DNA from: Cyprinodon diabolis
Taxonomy: Eukaryota > Chordata > Actinopteri > Cyprinodontiformes > Cyprinodontidae
Direction: 5' to 3'
DNA: 64,000 nt
Assembly (NCBI GenBank): GCA_030533445.1
Contig: CM060083.1
Coordinates: 29,451,166-29,515,165, forward strand
The notes beneath the pieces were generated by a model. It saw only the letters and a program-made list of their open reading frames with translations, was not told the origin of the DNA and searched no databases. This document shows, piece after piece, positions 22,333-35,958 of the stretch (positions are counted from its first letter, which is position 1; each line of letters begins with the position of its first letter). Made by a program: the position numbers and the translations under genes.

Positions 22333-24279
22333 TACATGTGGGGGAATATTGGGCTTAAGATTTGAAGGAAATTTTTGATTGAAAATAACTGTACTTTTCA
22401 GGGGGTGGACAGCCTCAGAGTGCATATGCATGCTGGCAACGGATGACAGGAGACAACACTTCACACCTCAAAAAATGACTGAAGGGTCACAAAGAGTCAT
22501 GCGGTTCTTTGAGGTCTGCAAACTTACCGGTAACCTAACAGTTACAAACTTGAGCATTTTCAGGCTCAGATGGGGGATGGGGATAGAACTGGTCATCGCT
22601 TAATGGGAAGAGTCATTAATTTACCTTTAAGTGACTTAAATGCCATTATCTGCATTCCAGAGGCCACAGGAGGCAGAAAACAGGTTGACTTCCTGCTATG
22701 AGAAATGCAAAAGGAAGCTCTTCAGATTCAAGGGTTTTCTCATGTTGGCCTGCTGAGCTCTGCTTCAGCACCTCGAGACACTAACTAGAGGTGGCTTCAC
22801 ATGGCCCTGCAGACCGCTCCTTTAAACTTACCATGACCACTCTCTAATGAAGAGGTTTCTCATAGCAACAGGCATGTATCTTACTTCTCTCTTCCCCAAC
22901 TAATGATACCTCTGCCGATATTATTTTAAAGAGTCAATAATTTCCTATGTAGTGGGGAAAACAGATTTGAAATTAGATTATTTGTGCATGGATTAAAACA
23001 TTTCACCTCAACGGAAGAAATTAGTCAGCCAGTGCATGTGATCAGCCAAATATAAACACATCAAACAATTGTATCAAGAAGGAGAAACTTTATTGATGAA
23101 ATGCAGACCTTCTCATATCATTTTGAACCATGCTATCAAAAGTTCAGGAAGAAGAAAGCTTCAATTATCAAAGTGTCTACATACTACGTTTTGTTAGGAA
23201 ATTCAGGATGAGCTCTCCAGCTAGAGCTTCCCTTTAGAACTCAACTTGCAAAGCAAGAAAGAGAAGAGAAAATATACGAGAGAAAAGTAGCTAAAATAAA
23301 AACAAGTGTCCCTGTTATCTTTACTTTATTTAGCTGGTGGTTACACTAATTAAAAGCAACAGCACAATTAACCTTTTAGTTGCTCTGAACGTGACTTCAA
23401 TTAAAACTGTTGTTTTAAGTGTGACTTATTTTAATTGCTGACTACTGAAACTAAGAAATAAAAAAAATAAAAAAAAGCAAACTTTAGCATCTTTATTTGA
23501 AAATAAATATTCTAAACCGTTGATCTCCAGACCTTCTATCAAACAGGCTAAAGATTTAACCATTTTGTAAATTGAAGATGCAAAAAGGAAATGAAATTCT
23601 ATTCTCATCATCTCACAAATAACCTTAAACAGAAAAAGAAATAATTGGAGAAACACACAAAGGTGGACTTAAAAAAAAAAAAAAAAAAAAAAGGTTTAGG
23701 CGTGTGTTCATTGGAATTTTTGACCTCTCTTCCAGGTGCGCAGTTATGAGGTCACACACTGATGTTGGACAGCAGCCAGCTCTAAACTGCTCCCAAAGTG
23801 TTGAGAGCACGGAAATGTCCAAAATGTTGTGGTATACTGACGCTTTCTACGTTCCTTTCACTGAGACTAAGGGGCCAAACCCAGCTCCTGAAAAAAAAAA
23901 AAAGCCCACACCATAATCCCCCTCCTCCAAACTATACACTTGGCACAATGCAGTCACATAAGAACATTTCTGGTGGCAACAGCCAAAACCATATTCATGG
24001 TGAGATTTGTCTCTCTGGAATATTATTCTCACTGTTCTTGACTCCATGCTTTACACCACTGCATTCGACCCTTGCACCTGGTGATGTATGGCTTACATGC
24101 AGGTGCCTAACCCTTGAAACCCATTCCATGAATGCCTTTGCACACTTGAGCTAATCTAAAGGTGGCATTAAGTTTGGATGTGTATAGTGATTGACTCAGC
24201 AGAAAGTTGGCGACTTCTTCGCACTATGCATCTCAGCATCCGCTGATCCCGCTCCATCAGTTTAGTGGTAGTAGGCATT
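22333..24279. other. Noncoding intron sequence
   Basis: No gene is supported. It holds a 22-base poly-A run at 23671-23692 and other A-rich tracts. The short open frames here are low-complexity or overlap these tracts. Confidence 0.45.
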
Positions 24280-24280
24280 C

Positions 24281-24840
24281 CACTTAAACGTATAGAGGAC
24301 GATTTTTTATTTCCGGGTGGAACATCTCAATAAGTGGTCCTCCTAATCGTCAATCATTCAGGTGATATGTTTATGTAAAGCCCTCCAACTTTGGAGGCTA
24401 ATATAACTTTCAGGCTTATATCAGAGGTGAGCGACGGTTTCAGACAGTCATTGAAGCTCACCTTTCTAACCACAGTTCTTGGTGGTTAGAAAATGCCAGA
24501 GGATCGTAAGAGAAAAAGTGTCTACAAAGTGTATGAGAATAAAAGAAAGGCCTCAGAAGAGGCAGATATATCCCAGAATGCTTTGCACGAGAACTCTCCT
24601 CGCAAAGCATTATAGGATTTGTGACCAACAGGGAGCAAAAAGTGGTGATCATCGGTCCGAATGGTCAGTTAAACTAAGTTCGCTATTAAGTCCATTATAT
24701 AGTCCCCGCTCTGTATAGTGATTGAGGGATTTAGGGGTTAGGGTGGACAATCGGGCACAGTTAGCTTGTATGAGCTATGAGAACAACAACTTTTAAACAG
24801 AGCGTGCACAAGGAGAAATGGGATCATGCATGCTCTCGTA
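24281..24840 (+). repeat. Unnamed dispersed repeat, long copy
   Basis: Two blocks match, in inverse orientation, the segment at 32150-32380. The first (about 24281-24400) includes aataagtggtcctcctaatc and ggtgatatgtttatgtaa. The second (about 24770-24840) includes tgagctatgagaacaacaac and gcatgctctcgta. Between them lie about 360 bp absent from the other copy. That part holds a perfect 11-bp hairpin (24463-24473 with 24482-24492) and a 10-bp one (24577-24586 with 24602-24611). The structure suggests a non-autonomous DNA transposon, but I cannot name its family or its true ends. Confidence 0.6.
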
Positions 24841-26306
24841 AGCGTTTAATAGGTGTTCCCTCTTGGGAGTGGGTACAGAGTTGTGCATGTGCATTTTTTT
24901 TAAAGTAGAGAGGGCGGGTCTTTTAAAAAAAATTTGGAAAAATCCTTCATAATACCTGTAATGGGTCTCGTTGCTGTCATTTCCAAACACTTCCACCTTC
25001 TTATGACATGGCTGACAGTTGAACCTACACTATTTAGTAGCGAGGAATTTTCACGACCGGATTTGTTGCACAGGTGGCATCCTACCACAGGTCTATGCTT
25101 ATTAAGAGTTAGATTTGCTGTATTTATTGTGTATTATGCTTTTAAGTCCAAACTACAAACAGATAAATAACAACAAACCTATGGAATAGTTTACATTACT
25201 ATAATTTTTAGTTTTTGCAACAGTAGGAATAGATTTTTCTTTTGGTATCTGAAAAAAAAAAAGAAGCAATAATATTGTTTGTACTTAAACACAATATATC
25301 TGTGGCTCTTTTAGACGTGATTGTCACATAAGAATTACCCAGATTCAAGCCTACTTGCATTTTTCTGTTTTTAATCAGCAGGCTTACCAACCAGAAGAGG
25401 ACAAGTCTATTAAGGGCAGAGCTAGAAAGAAATATGAACTCAAATAGAGTCAAGAGAAAGATAATGACAGTAAAAACAATAAAAGACAGATTAATATTCA
25501 TAAAGAATGGAAAACTTCCTCACTATTGTCTAATTGTATCTTAGATCATTTCAAATCTAGCTATTTAACATTAAAGTCCCCAATCTGCTCCTCTAATCTC
25601 TCCCACAGCCGTTGCTTAGTAAAACAATTTGCCACAAGCTACATCAGGTGCTGCTATTCAATGGAAAGTTCGAATGTGACATTTCTTTCCACACATTCCT
25701 GCAGACAACATTAAAATGAAACATTTTAAGCGACCTGAGCCATTGCCAGGAACCTGCATTGATTATGCTCAGACAGGAAGAGGTAGGCGATGGGGGAATG
25801 GAAAGCAGATTGGCAGAGGGGAGAAGGCCAAGCAGGTGATGGAGATGCACAGTGACAGGAATGCTTCGCTTGTCCATCCAACATGTCTGGGTGGCATGAG
25901 GAGAGAGCCTGGGGACGGGTTAACACACATACACACACACGCATACGCAACAAATACAGAGGGTTGTGGGACCTCATTTGCAGATCTGCTTGTAAATAGA
26001 GTGTAATCCCACGCTCTTTGCTGCAAGGTGTGCCGCTTCAGAAGCCTCTAATTCTACATGAAGTGTGACCTGTCCTTTTTATAAAAGAACTCCTCTTCTT
26101 TTTTCCCTTACAGTTACATAATAACTCTTAATCAACCACTTTGGAGGGGACACCGTGTGGGATCCCACCAACACACACGTAAACATGCTATCCAACCTCA
26201 TGTTTACAGAGGGGAAATAAGAGACGATTTAAGACAGCGAGTGATTGGTATTTTTCTCTGAGAACTGAGCAAATGATGCAGCACTTTGTTTTTAATATAT
26301 AATTTA
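24841..26306. other. Noncoding intron sequence
   Basis: AT-rich with a CA-rich stretch at about 25926-25945. No exon, RNA gene or clear element was found. Confidence 0.45.
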
Positions 26307-27945
26307 CTGCTGTGAAAAAAAGCATTTAGCCTCTTTCAGATTACTTTCATTTTTGACATTTTTGTCACAGTTTGATGCACTGTTTCAAACATTTGTGAAA
26401 ATCTACTCTACTACTACTTTATCAATTCGTTTACTAACTGTAATTAACCACATTTAAGGCTCAGTCCAGTTTAACTAGCCACATCCGTCTATTAACCTGT
26501 TAAAGAGAGAAATCACAAATTTTGGATACAATGGAGAACGATTTATGGTGTCAAATAGCAAAATATGACCTGATCCAAAGATGTTTACCATATTCTAAAA
26601 GCTCGTGTACATCAGCGAACAACAGTAACGGCATCATTCACAAATGGAGAAAATAACTGTTGAATACATTTCCACAAGAGCAGCATTCAAAACAAAGAGT
26701 ATGCTAAGATTACGTCAAAATGCCAGACTTCTGGTACCAAAACTACTGCTGACTGGGAAATAATTAAAATGGTGTTCTAAAAAAGCAACTAAAAACATTT
26801 TGATGATCTCCAAAAGTTTAGGGAAAATGTTCTACGGCCTCACTGGTGCAACATCCTATTACAGGGTTTATTCAGGAATGAGTAACTCTAATTTAATGCT
26901 TTTTAATGCTCGTTTAATGCTCTTAATGCTAATGCTTATTTATATATTTTCTTTCTATATTTAATTCGTTATGTATATAAAACGTGGCAAAATCCTTCGT
27001 CATCTTTACCGTCAACAGGCTGCAGCCATTTCCCGAAATCCTTGTTTTCCAGCCACTTTTTTTTTAATTTGCGTATTCCCATTGTCTAAATTTTTCTCCG
27101 CCTCAAGCTTCTTTTCTAAACATACAGCTTTAAAATCCACCGGAAGCATTTCCGCGCAAATATATCGCAATATAATATATCTGACAAAATTGTTTTTATA
27201 AACTGAATTTTAAAAAATGAAGCATTTTAAATGCTACAATAATCACATTTAATGAATTTTTATGCCAATTAAGGCCTTAATTTAAAGAATAATAGTTTCG
27301 TGACTTTTAATGATTTTTAATGACCTGTGGAAACCCTGTATTATATCTGGTATGAAACAGGACAGAAAAAAAGAGCATCATATGAATGGTAAAACATGGT
27401 AGTGCAGTAGTTCATGTTCAAACATGGTTCAAGTTCTCCTTTCCTGCTTTGGACAAACTCCTATACAGTAATTTAAGGAAACATAAATGTCATATCCAAA
27501 ACTCAAATACAAATCTCAAAATGAACAATTTGTGGTTGCCTAGTTAAAGTCTTTGTCTTAAATCATGAACCTAAACTTGGGGTTTATGTGAAAAAAAGAA
27601 ACTAAAACTCCAATGTGGCTGAATTATGGCCATTCTGCAAGCAAGAGAGATAGCCAACGTTCCTCTACAGCTATGGAAAAGTTTAATATGTGACTATAAA
27701 GCTCGAAGGTAGTTGTTAACACCAAGGCTGTCAAAACAAGTTACTAGGTTTAAGGAGCGTTTATTTTTTCCCATAGGGCCAAGCTGGTCTAGAGAGCTTT
27801 CTTCCATAATAAATAAAATAATGTTTGGGAATGAGTTTTGGATTCGCTTAGTTTATCTCTGTCTGATATTAGAATTTGATGATTCAAACAACTAAAGTAT
27901 AAAAAAAAACAGAAATGAAATCTGCCTACCTCTTTATGAGAGACT
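26307..27945 (+). pseudogene. Decayed Tc1-like transposon, third family, interrupted
   Basis: The left end (ctgctgtgaaaaaaagcatt, from 26307, preceded by TA) and the distal part match a different common teleost Tc1-like family. Recognisable internal blocks include ttcacaaatggagaaaa (about 26638, DNA-binding region), aaaactactgctgac (about 26740) and acattttgatgatctcc (about 26795). Past the insertion come atctggtatgaaac (about 27345), ccaatgtggctgaatta (about 27611), gttactaggtttaagg (about 27739) and the terminal repeat near 27910-27945. Stops, deletions and frameshifts make it inactive. A 477-bp miniature element splits it at 26862-27338. Family recognition is from memory. Confidence 0.75.
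26862..27338. mobile_element. Miniature inverted-repeat element nested in decayed Tc1-like copy
   Basis: The element begins CAGGGTTTATTCAGG and ends with the inverse of CAGGGTTTCCACAGG, which agree at 12 of 15 positions. TATTA occurs immediately on both sides (26857-26861 and 27339-27343), as expected for a target duplication. The transposase-derived flanks rejoin sensibly if the 477 bp plus one TATTA are removed. It has no transposase frame. The CAGGG ends recall hAT-like elements, but a 5-bp duplication is short for that group, so the class is open. Confidence 0.7.
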
Positions 27946-30900
27946 ATGGATCATATTGATTCAGAGTAGATGCAGCAGACAGCCTCCTGTATTTGAGAAC
28001 GTGGGTGAGTGTAACTGTGGGTGCTCTAAGACGATTTGTGCTTTTTTTTGCTGAATTTGAATAGAGAAAAGAAGCTGAAAGTGTGGATTACTGCAACTAG
28101 GGGGCGCCACCCCCCACAGAGCTCATGAATCATTGCCCATCGAAAGGTGGCCCTGTACTGTTTTTGTGCACCCTGATGACCACCTATGGCATGGGAACAT
28201 GGTGTGCAGCAGAAGGACTATCAATCATCCTCAGAAGTGGAGACTGGGAGAGCCTGAAAAGAAAGGGTGAGGGTGAAGAGGGGGGTGAAGTGCCGGAAGA
28301 GTGGGTGAGACAATGATGTTTTGCTATTATCCTCTCTAAATTAAAGACCAATGTCACAGCTGTTATACAGGGAGGTCAAACTCAGTGTTGCACAATGCGA
28401 CTGCTTCCCTTCCAGGGTGAGCATTTGTACTGAGGCACCGTAGCTCCGCCACTGTCCTGTTCAAGAAGAGTTGCGCAAATCTATCCGTAGTGGCCAGTTA
28501 CCATGGTGGAAGTCCACAAGGAGACGGCTTCTCAAGAGGCCTGCAGACTACACAGCTGGTAACCCTGTGGTAAACACTGCAGCTGCAAACAAACACGCAT
28601 CGTCTGCGGTCCATTTTGTTTAATATCTGTCCTTCTCTATCACAGACTGTCTGAATGCATGTGAGTACACAGAGAGAATAGGTGAGCAGTGCAGTGGGAT
28701 GAGTGTTTGGGAACCAGGGTTGTTTAAATGACCGTAATTACATGAGAAGATGAGCTGCATTCCTTCCTGAGGGCAGGCTGATTACAGGCCTCTCCTCTTA
28801 GGGCCCCTATAATTACACACCCCCTCCATCTCAGTGCCTCACCCTCCACCCCACGGTATTTGCATGGGTGAGGCTACAGCCCCCACTGTCCTCTGATCCA
28901 CCTTTTCTCTAACTTCTGCAACACTGCCTCCAACTCTTCCACCAGGTCAGTGTTCTGGCTTCTTTCATGCAGATCACTTCCCTTTTTTTTAAAAAAAACA
29001 AACACTTTTGTAAGTTTTCTTGTAGATGAAATCCAAATATTATATAACAGTTTATGTTCATATATAGATATATATCTGTCGGGATGAGGTGGAAGTAAGT
29101 TTTAAATGCCAATCAATGCTAACGGCCCTCTCTTGAGTACAGACAGCTCCTGCCCTAAAGCTAAATCATCCATGTTCATGAGTGCCGTTAACGTTAATGG
29201 TGAAGTACATCTTTCAAAATTACTGTAATAAATGGATGAATAACCAGGAAATGGTTTGGCTAAAATGAGAATTTATTTCAGACTGTCAAGGTGGAGAACC
29301 AATAACGTCTATCAATTCATCTGTTGTATAAACTTAAAGTTAGTTATAAGGCCGACCTTGCACAACAAAACAGAAAACCCTGAGAAAACCAATAAGTTCA
29401 CAACAGTTAGACAGAGAGCGCCATCCTGGAGTCATCTCTATAATCAGTGCAGAAGGAATTTATGCATCAGGCTGCAAAATACAGTATTCATGTTTTCCCC
29501 ACGGTCTTTAGGGAGTTTAGAGTTCGACTGTTCAATCAGTGGGCGTATACTACGATTGTGAGAAGAAGACCGAATGCATTGCAACATATGAGTTTTTATG
29601 ATACAATATGACAACCCAGCTGCCCCAGGAGAATGGAGGAGATGGCTGGATCAAACTTCCTGAACAAATCACATCAGACACCCAAGCAGGTGATAATGAA
29701 GGCGGAGGAGAGCGTTAGAGGGGGGCTTATGGAGCGGTAGAGTGGGAGAGAGATAACTAAAACATCACAGGGAGAATACGGATGGATTAAATATGAAAAG
29801 TCTTGATCTCTTCTCGCATTATAGAGACGGAGAGCAGAAGGAAGGGAGACAGAAATAGAGCCGGTTGGGGAGTGACGTTAAGGGAAAAAAAGAAGGACAA
29901 GGAAATGGGAGAGATGGTGCATGTATCCCTGCTAAAGTTAGGGGATGATGGAGAGAAGGAGGAGATTAAAAGCGAAGCTCTAAGTGTGCAGCCAGGCAGG
30001 AGCGAAGGAAAAGAAAGTAGCTAGAAAGGAAGAAATTAAGGGGTTGGATGTAAGGAGGAGATATAGAAATACTCCCCAGGTGCAGATTGAGTGAAACTCT
30101 TGAATGGTGTGTGTACTGTAAGTGTGTGAGCTGTGGGCTCCGGCCACGCTCAGAGACGCCTGCTGCCATAATGTGTTGTGACAGGAGCTGATTCTTGTGA
30201 CTAACTGCTTTGGCAGCGGAGCTCCTCTGTCATGCTAATGAACAGATGAGGAGATGAGCCGGATTGACAGCGGATCGACGGACCACGTTGCTGACCTCTT
30301 ACACACAAACACACCCACACACACCGACAAACAGAGGGTCAGACACAGTCCCACAAGCAGACCGTGCTGTCACAAATGTGCAGTGCACACTAAACACAAT
30401 GACATCTCCATTCCTGCTAGTTTCCAAGCAAGTGTGACAGAGGTGACAGCCCATGGACGAACAAAGCATGATCAAAGCCCACACAAACACAGCAGGGTTG
30501 GCGTTACTCTGTTGCTTCATTGCGTCGCCTTGCATCAGAGAGCTCCCCAGATATATGCAGTAGACAACAAGCAAGAGGCTGCAGGATGGCCTCAGTGTGT
30601 GAAAAATTGGCAATAAAACTTGGAAATGTGTCAGATCTGTAACGTTATGACAGAACATTACTATTCTGAAAGCAGCAGCAACAAAGAGGGTTGCAAAATG
30701 TGCTTGGGATAGGGACAAATTTGCAATGAAAAGTTAAATTGAGGTTCTTAGTTCTGGTGTATTCACTGACTGAATGCACCAGAACTAAGAACAACCAGGT
30801 CCCACTGACATCAACACTCCTTAGTTTGAAAGTTTTTACTGAAAAACGTTGCTTCTTTCAGCCAGCTAATCGTTGAGAGACTATAATAGGTGCAGGAATG

Positions 30901-32149
30901 GCTTTGCTGAGTTCATAATAGGGCTGAGCGAAACTGCTTCAAAATTTATCCCGACATAGGCTCTTACATATCAGATAATAATGAGAATTACTGACTTCTT
31001 TTCTTATAAAGAGAACTGCAACCATCCAGCTAGATCACATGCTAAAAGCATGATTATCATTTAGTTTGAAACAGTAAACCCATGTTAATTACTTCTAATA
31101 TAAATCATAATTAACCCCTAATTGGAGAAAGCCTAGAAACAGCAACACATTTTAAACACTGTTAATTACAGTTTTTGGAGAGAAATCTGTCCGAAATCAA
31201 CGGCTCAAAGCTTTACAAGAACTTATGATAAAAAAGTCAGCTGCAAAGTTTTGATGATAATCTACAAGGTAAAGGTATAAAATGCATCAGTAATAAACAG
31301 CTCTAAAGTACATTTAGGAAATTCTACTTCACAAGAAGATTAAAATAAAATGAAAATTACAGAGATAGAAATAGATGAAGAATGGGAGCAGAGAGACAGG
31401 CAGACAAGGATGAGTAAAGATTAGGGCACTAATAGCTTGAAAATCTATGTTGGAGGAGATAGATGACGAGATGTGATGTTGCGATGGCACAGGAGGACAA
31501 ATGGGAGGCAGCAGTTAGAGGTGAGATTCAATCTCCCGACTCTGCAGACTGTCAGGGCTCTGCAGGAAAAGAAGTCCTGCTCTAAGGCTAATGGCTGTTT
31601 TATCCTTATGATCATTTTCTTTCATTCCCATTATTCCTCTTCATCATTTGTTGAAAATAAATTTCCCCTACCTGTGCTTAGCACACAGCATCACCATCAT
31701 ATTAAATTGTCCAAGGGAATAACGACAATACAGGATTTTAAACCAAGCTTTTTGATTCAATGAATGAAATTCAGAACTATGCTGTCCCTTTTTATTGGAT
31801 TCATTAACACCATTAGGAGTTTGCCAATAGGAAATACTTAAGTTTGATACCCTTTAGAAAAACTACCACAGTTTCAAGGTATACGTATTTACTGTACACA
31901 CACATGCATGGGCAGTTCCATACAGGGGCCAACAGGAACCAGTTTCCCCCATTAGAATTGGTCCCTTATTGAAGACAGTACAATTTATTTTTAATGGTAA
32001 AAAAGTGACACAGAAATCAAAAGGTTTTGGACCAATTTCACTTTTAACCTTTAAATGTTTAACTTTATCAATGCTTTAGACATCCAAGTGTTCCATTATT
32101 CCCATATTGAGAGAGGATCAGTGCTAGATCAGGGGTCTAAAACCTGTGT
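27946..32149. other. Noncoding intron sequence
   Basis: No gene is supported. A stretch at about 28730-28880 is less AT-rich (for example gggcccctataattacacac) and could be a conserved regulatory element, but nothing here proves it. Purine-rich sequence occupies about 29700-30020. Confidence 0.4.
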
Positions 32150-32380
32150 GTGAGAGCATGCACAAGTCCATTTCAAGTCGTGCCCACTCTATAAGTTGCT
32201 GTTTTCATCGCTCATACAGGCTTACTTTCCAAAAGAAGATTTGCAATTTTTCCACTCAGACTCACCAACAGTAAGTGAAAATGGGGACGAGAACGGCCTT
32301 ACGTAAACATATCACCAGAATGAATGACAATTAGGAGGGCCACTTATTTTGATGATCATCCTCCACTATACCTTTTAAAC
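32150..32380 (-). repeat. Unnamed dispersed repeat, short copy
   Basis: Read on the minus strand, this matches both outer blocks of the repeat at 24281-24840: aataagtggccctcctaatt and ggtgatatgtttacgtaa, then tgagcgatgaaaacagcaac and gcatgctctcaca. The middle of the longer copy is missing and replaced by about 110 bp of other sequence. The two copies are diverged and inverted relative to each other. Confidence 0.6.
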
Positions 32381-35300
32381 CTCAAAGAATTAACCCTGTT
32401 TTTTTTTATTTCATCATCTTGTTCTATACCGCTTTGAGGAAACACTGCCTACCTCCTATCCTCACCAGTGAATTTGGAAAATTATAGAACTACTGCTCAA
32501 CACTGTATACATGAAAATGTAAAAAAAAACTGGTAGTTGCTAATATTCTCTTTTAGAATATAGCAGATTATTCCAAATGCTGTAGACAACAGTTAAACCC
32601 ATTTATTAGGACATTTAAGTATTTTTTTTCTTCTATTTTTTACATATTTATACTCAAGATCTGTTTTCTGGTAACACTGGTACATTATGTTGATAGGTGG
32701 TCAAGCTATGTGCAGTGAGCTGTTGTACCAACTTCCTGTTTGTAGTTCTCCCAAGCTGCAGTTTTAAAATAGTGTTATCTTAATAGAAGTGATGAATGGC
32801 GCTCCTTTAGCCTCCACACCGTGACTGTCCCAGTTTTTTTTTTGCAACAAGAAATAACCCCTTTAATAACAGAGGTAGTATAGTTGCCTTTCTAAGGGCA
32901 GCTAACCCAGTAAATCCAAACATTTTAGTTTGGACCCCACTGAGAGTCATGAAACAGAAGCGTAGAGTTTAAATGCAAAAAGTAATAATGCAAACTATAT
33001 TAATGTTACATATGTTAGAAAGCATAAAAAGAGTGCACCAAGACAGCTATAAGCAGCATCTTGCCTGTTTGTTGTGTAATAGCTGCCATTAGTCCTCAGT
33101 TTAACTTAATGGGATCTCATCCACTCTGTACGGGTTGGGAATAAGCATTTAGAAAAGACTCATAAAACTGATCAAACTGTGATAACCATCTAACTTCTGA
33201 TCATTGAACAAATAGTTCAAGCTACAGAGTAAAATGGAAAGACCTAATTTCCCATCACTATTTGATGGATGCCCCTCATTCAGCCTTCACACTTTGTAAA
33301 TAAGCTAAAAATACACTGAATCTCTTTAAGCCAGCCAACCAGCAGTGCACAGCGACATATAAGAGAGGGGCAGTGCAGCATTACTTTATCTCTCAAAGAG
33401 CTGGATGTGTCTAACTTCTAATCAAAATATGTTTAAAATGATAAAATGTAAAAAAAAATTCAGTTGCAATCTTCCAGCTTTTTAAACCTTGGTATACTGT
33501 AATAATATAGGAAACCTCCAATTTCTAAAGTCTTCATCATTTCCAAATCCATCTCTATTTTCTAAGTTACTGAGGTACAAAACAACATAAAAAAACATAT
33601 ATAAAGTTCGACAAAGTCAAACTTAATAAGAAAATGTGTAGCTCAGCGGGAAGAGGAAGAAAAACCCAACAGCTAACCATTTTATGGTAAAGTAATGTCA
33701 GTGCAGAGCTGCAACAGAAGCACAACCGATCGTTATAAAACATCACTTTTGGTCGGACCAACTTCTCCCCATCCTGCAATCTTCGTAACAGAGTGGGAAG
33801 CTGAGAGCTCTGTAGCAAACAGCACAAAAACAGGAACATCTCTGCAACCTGTGTGCATTTCTCCTTTCAACAAATCTAAATCTTGTTATGTTTCAGGTCA
33901 AAATATTGCTTTTTTTCCCTGGTGAGATGAGTCAGCAGTCGGGCATCAATCATTCATGAGCCTTTGATTCCTGTCCCATGTCAAAGGTTTTTTTTGCTTT
34001 TTTTTTTTTTTTACTGTTCTCAACTGAAAACTCGTGGACTTCTCCTTGACCCAAAGAAGAGGACGGAGAGTGGCTTGGACTGGAAAAAGAGGGCATCACA
34101 GAGCCTTGAGGGAGGCAGAACCAGGATACATCTCTGGTCTGGCAGGATTGGCGGTGATGGCCAGCAGTGACGATGATAAGAACATGATAAAATTCCCTTA
34201 GGCGTAAAACACTAAAGTAAGGCGTTGTGAATATGAGAGAAAATGTACTAGTGTCTGTGTGCATAAATCTAAAACAGGAATAAGCAAAAAGATGGACAGA
34301 GAGACACCCGTCAGACGCCCAGGGCCAGCACTGATGGATGGTAACTCTGCATGGATAAAGTGTGTGACACGGTGACAATAATGATGAGAGACTCTTTCTC
34401 AAGCTTTCTGTCTTTTTCCTCTTCAGTCTGCCTCCCTCTGCTGCCCCCTACATCTACATGTAACCTTGATCCGTACGCTGTGTCCTTTTCATGGCCAGAC
34501 TCAAAAAAGTTTGACAGGCAAAGTCATTCTTCATAATGCTGAAAATTTGAATTTAATACCCGCTCAATACATCAAAATATGTGGAAAGAAACATCAATTT
34601 TCGTTTGTTTTTTTTGTTTGTTTGTTTTTTTTTTTTTTTTTTTTTTTACAAAATTTCCTTTAGTTAAAAGCTGAATTAAAAAACTGTGGTTTCATGTAAC
34701 CTACATAAACCATGAAGATAACATCTGACAGTAAAGACACTAAAGGTGAAATGTTGGCTCTTTTCTTTCATGATGTATTAATTAAGAAACCCCAAAAACT
34801 TTTTAATCACTTGTAGATATAATTATATCATCACTTTATTCACATAATTACATGTTTAGAAAGTAGGCAACATCTCTGTTTATTAAACAGACAAATATTT
34901 ATAATCAAAGATCACCTATGGAATAGAGGCTTAGGAAAACATGTTTTAAGTGTTGCTTTTTTTTTTCCTATTCTAATGTTTTGAAGTGACGTTCATAATT
35001 AGTGCCAATACAAAAAATTTGAATCATTTTATGCTGAGTTATCAGAAAAATAAGTAATGATTAATTCCATTATTTCACATAAAGATCTTTAATGAATAAA
35101 GTGCAAACATTCAGTTAGGCAAATAGCAGGTTTGCTAATAGAGCACACAAGTCCGTTGAAATATGTTTTCTGCAATTCAACTCTAAATACTAACTCTTCA
35201 TCCAGTCTTTCTCAATGTCATCACAGCAAATAACAAGCTTTTCCCAATTCTCATATTGATATTTTACCACGTAACTATTTACCATGATATGTATTAGGAC

Positions 35301-35618
35301 GTTCTTTCTTTTAAACCTTCCACATCTTGACAGGCCATGTTTTCCATTTTCCAAAGGATTAGTTGATTCAGACTTTCAGAAACAATAAAGTAAAGCTGCA
35401 CTAGAGGCTGTGACAGCCATCCAGAGCTACAGCTTAGCTTTAGTTCAGCTTGCAGAGATGTTCAGCTATGAGAAAGTAACAAGAGAGATTTAGCTTGAAA
35501 GCACACCATAAAATATTTATTCTATGTATATTCCCGCTAATCACTTAGGAAATAGTTGTCCACAGATTACAGATTGCTGAGATTTTAACCCAGGAATTTC
35601 TTCATGTGGGTCTTCAAG
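32381..35618. other. Noncoding intron sequence
   Basis: AT-rich with a long T-rich tract at about 34600-34650. The 150-codon minus-strand frame at 33950-34402 has no recognisable domain and runs through a poly-T/poly-A tract. No gene is supported. Confidence 0.4.
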
Positions 35619-35958
35619 TAAGGCTGAAACAATTAATCGGATTAATCATGATTAATCGATAATTGAAATAATCGTCAACTAAGTCAGTAATTGATTAATC
35701 CTTAACTGGAGTATAGAGACTCTAAAACATGCCTTTAGCTGACAGAGCAACCCACCTAGAGCAGGAATAAAAAATTGTAAAAAAATTTCGATATGCGCTA
35801 TCCAGAACTCCACAAGTGGAAAATTTTGAGTTTCACCTGGTTTAATTTAGTAATAAGCCTTCTTTAAGGAGTCATTGGCTATCCGATTATTAATCAATTA
35901 TTCGAAAAAAAATAATCGATAGATTAATCGATTTTCAAAATCATTAGTTGCGGCCCTA
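35619..35958 (+). mobile_element. Small hAT-like non-autonomous element
   Basis: The left end (taaggctgaaacaattaatc) and the inverse of the right end (tagggccgcaactaatgatt) are related degraded terminal repeats. They enclose attaatcg/cgattaat-rich sequence that can fold back on itself. The interior shares a block around tccagaactccacaagtgg (inverse orientation) with the element at 55786-56150. The flanking 8 bp do not match well (about 3 of 8), so the target duplication is lost or the ends are slightly off. No coding capacity. Confidence 0.6.

Noticed and set aside
33950..34402. 150-codon minus-strand open frame
   Set aside because: It runs through a poly-T/poly-A tract, lacks domains and has biased low-complexity ends.
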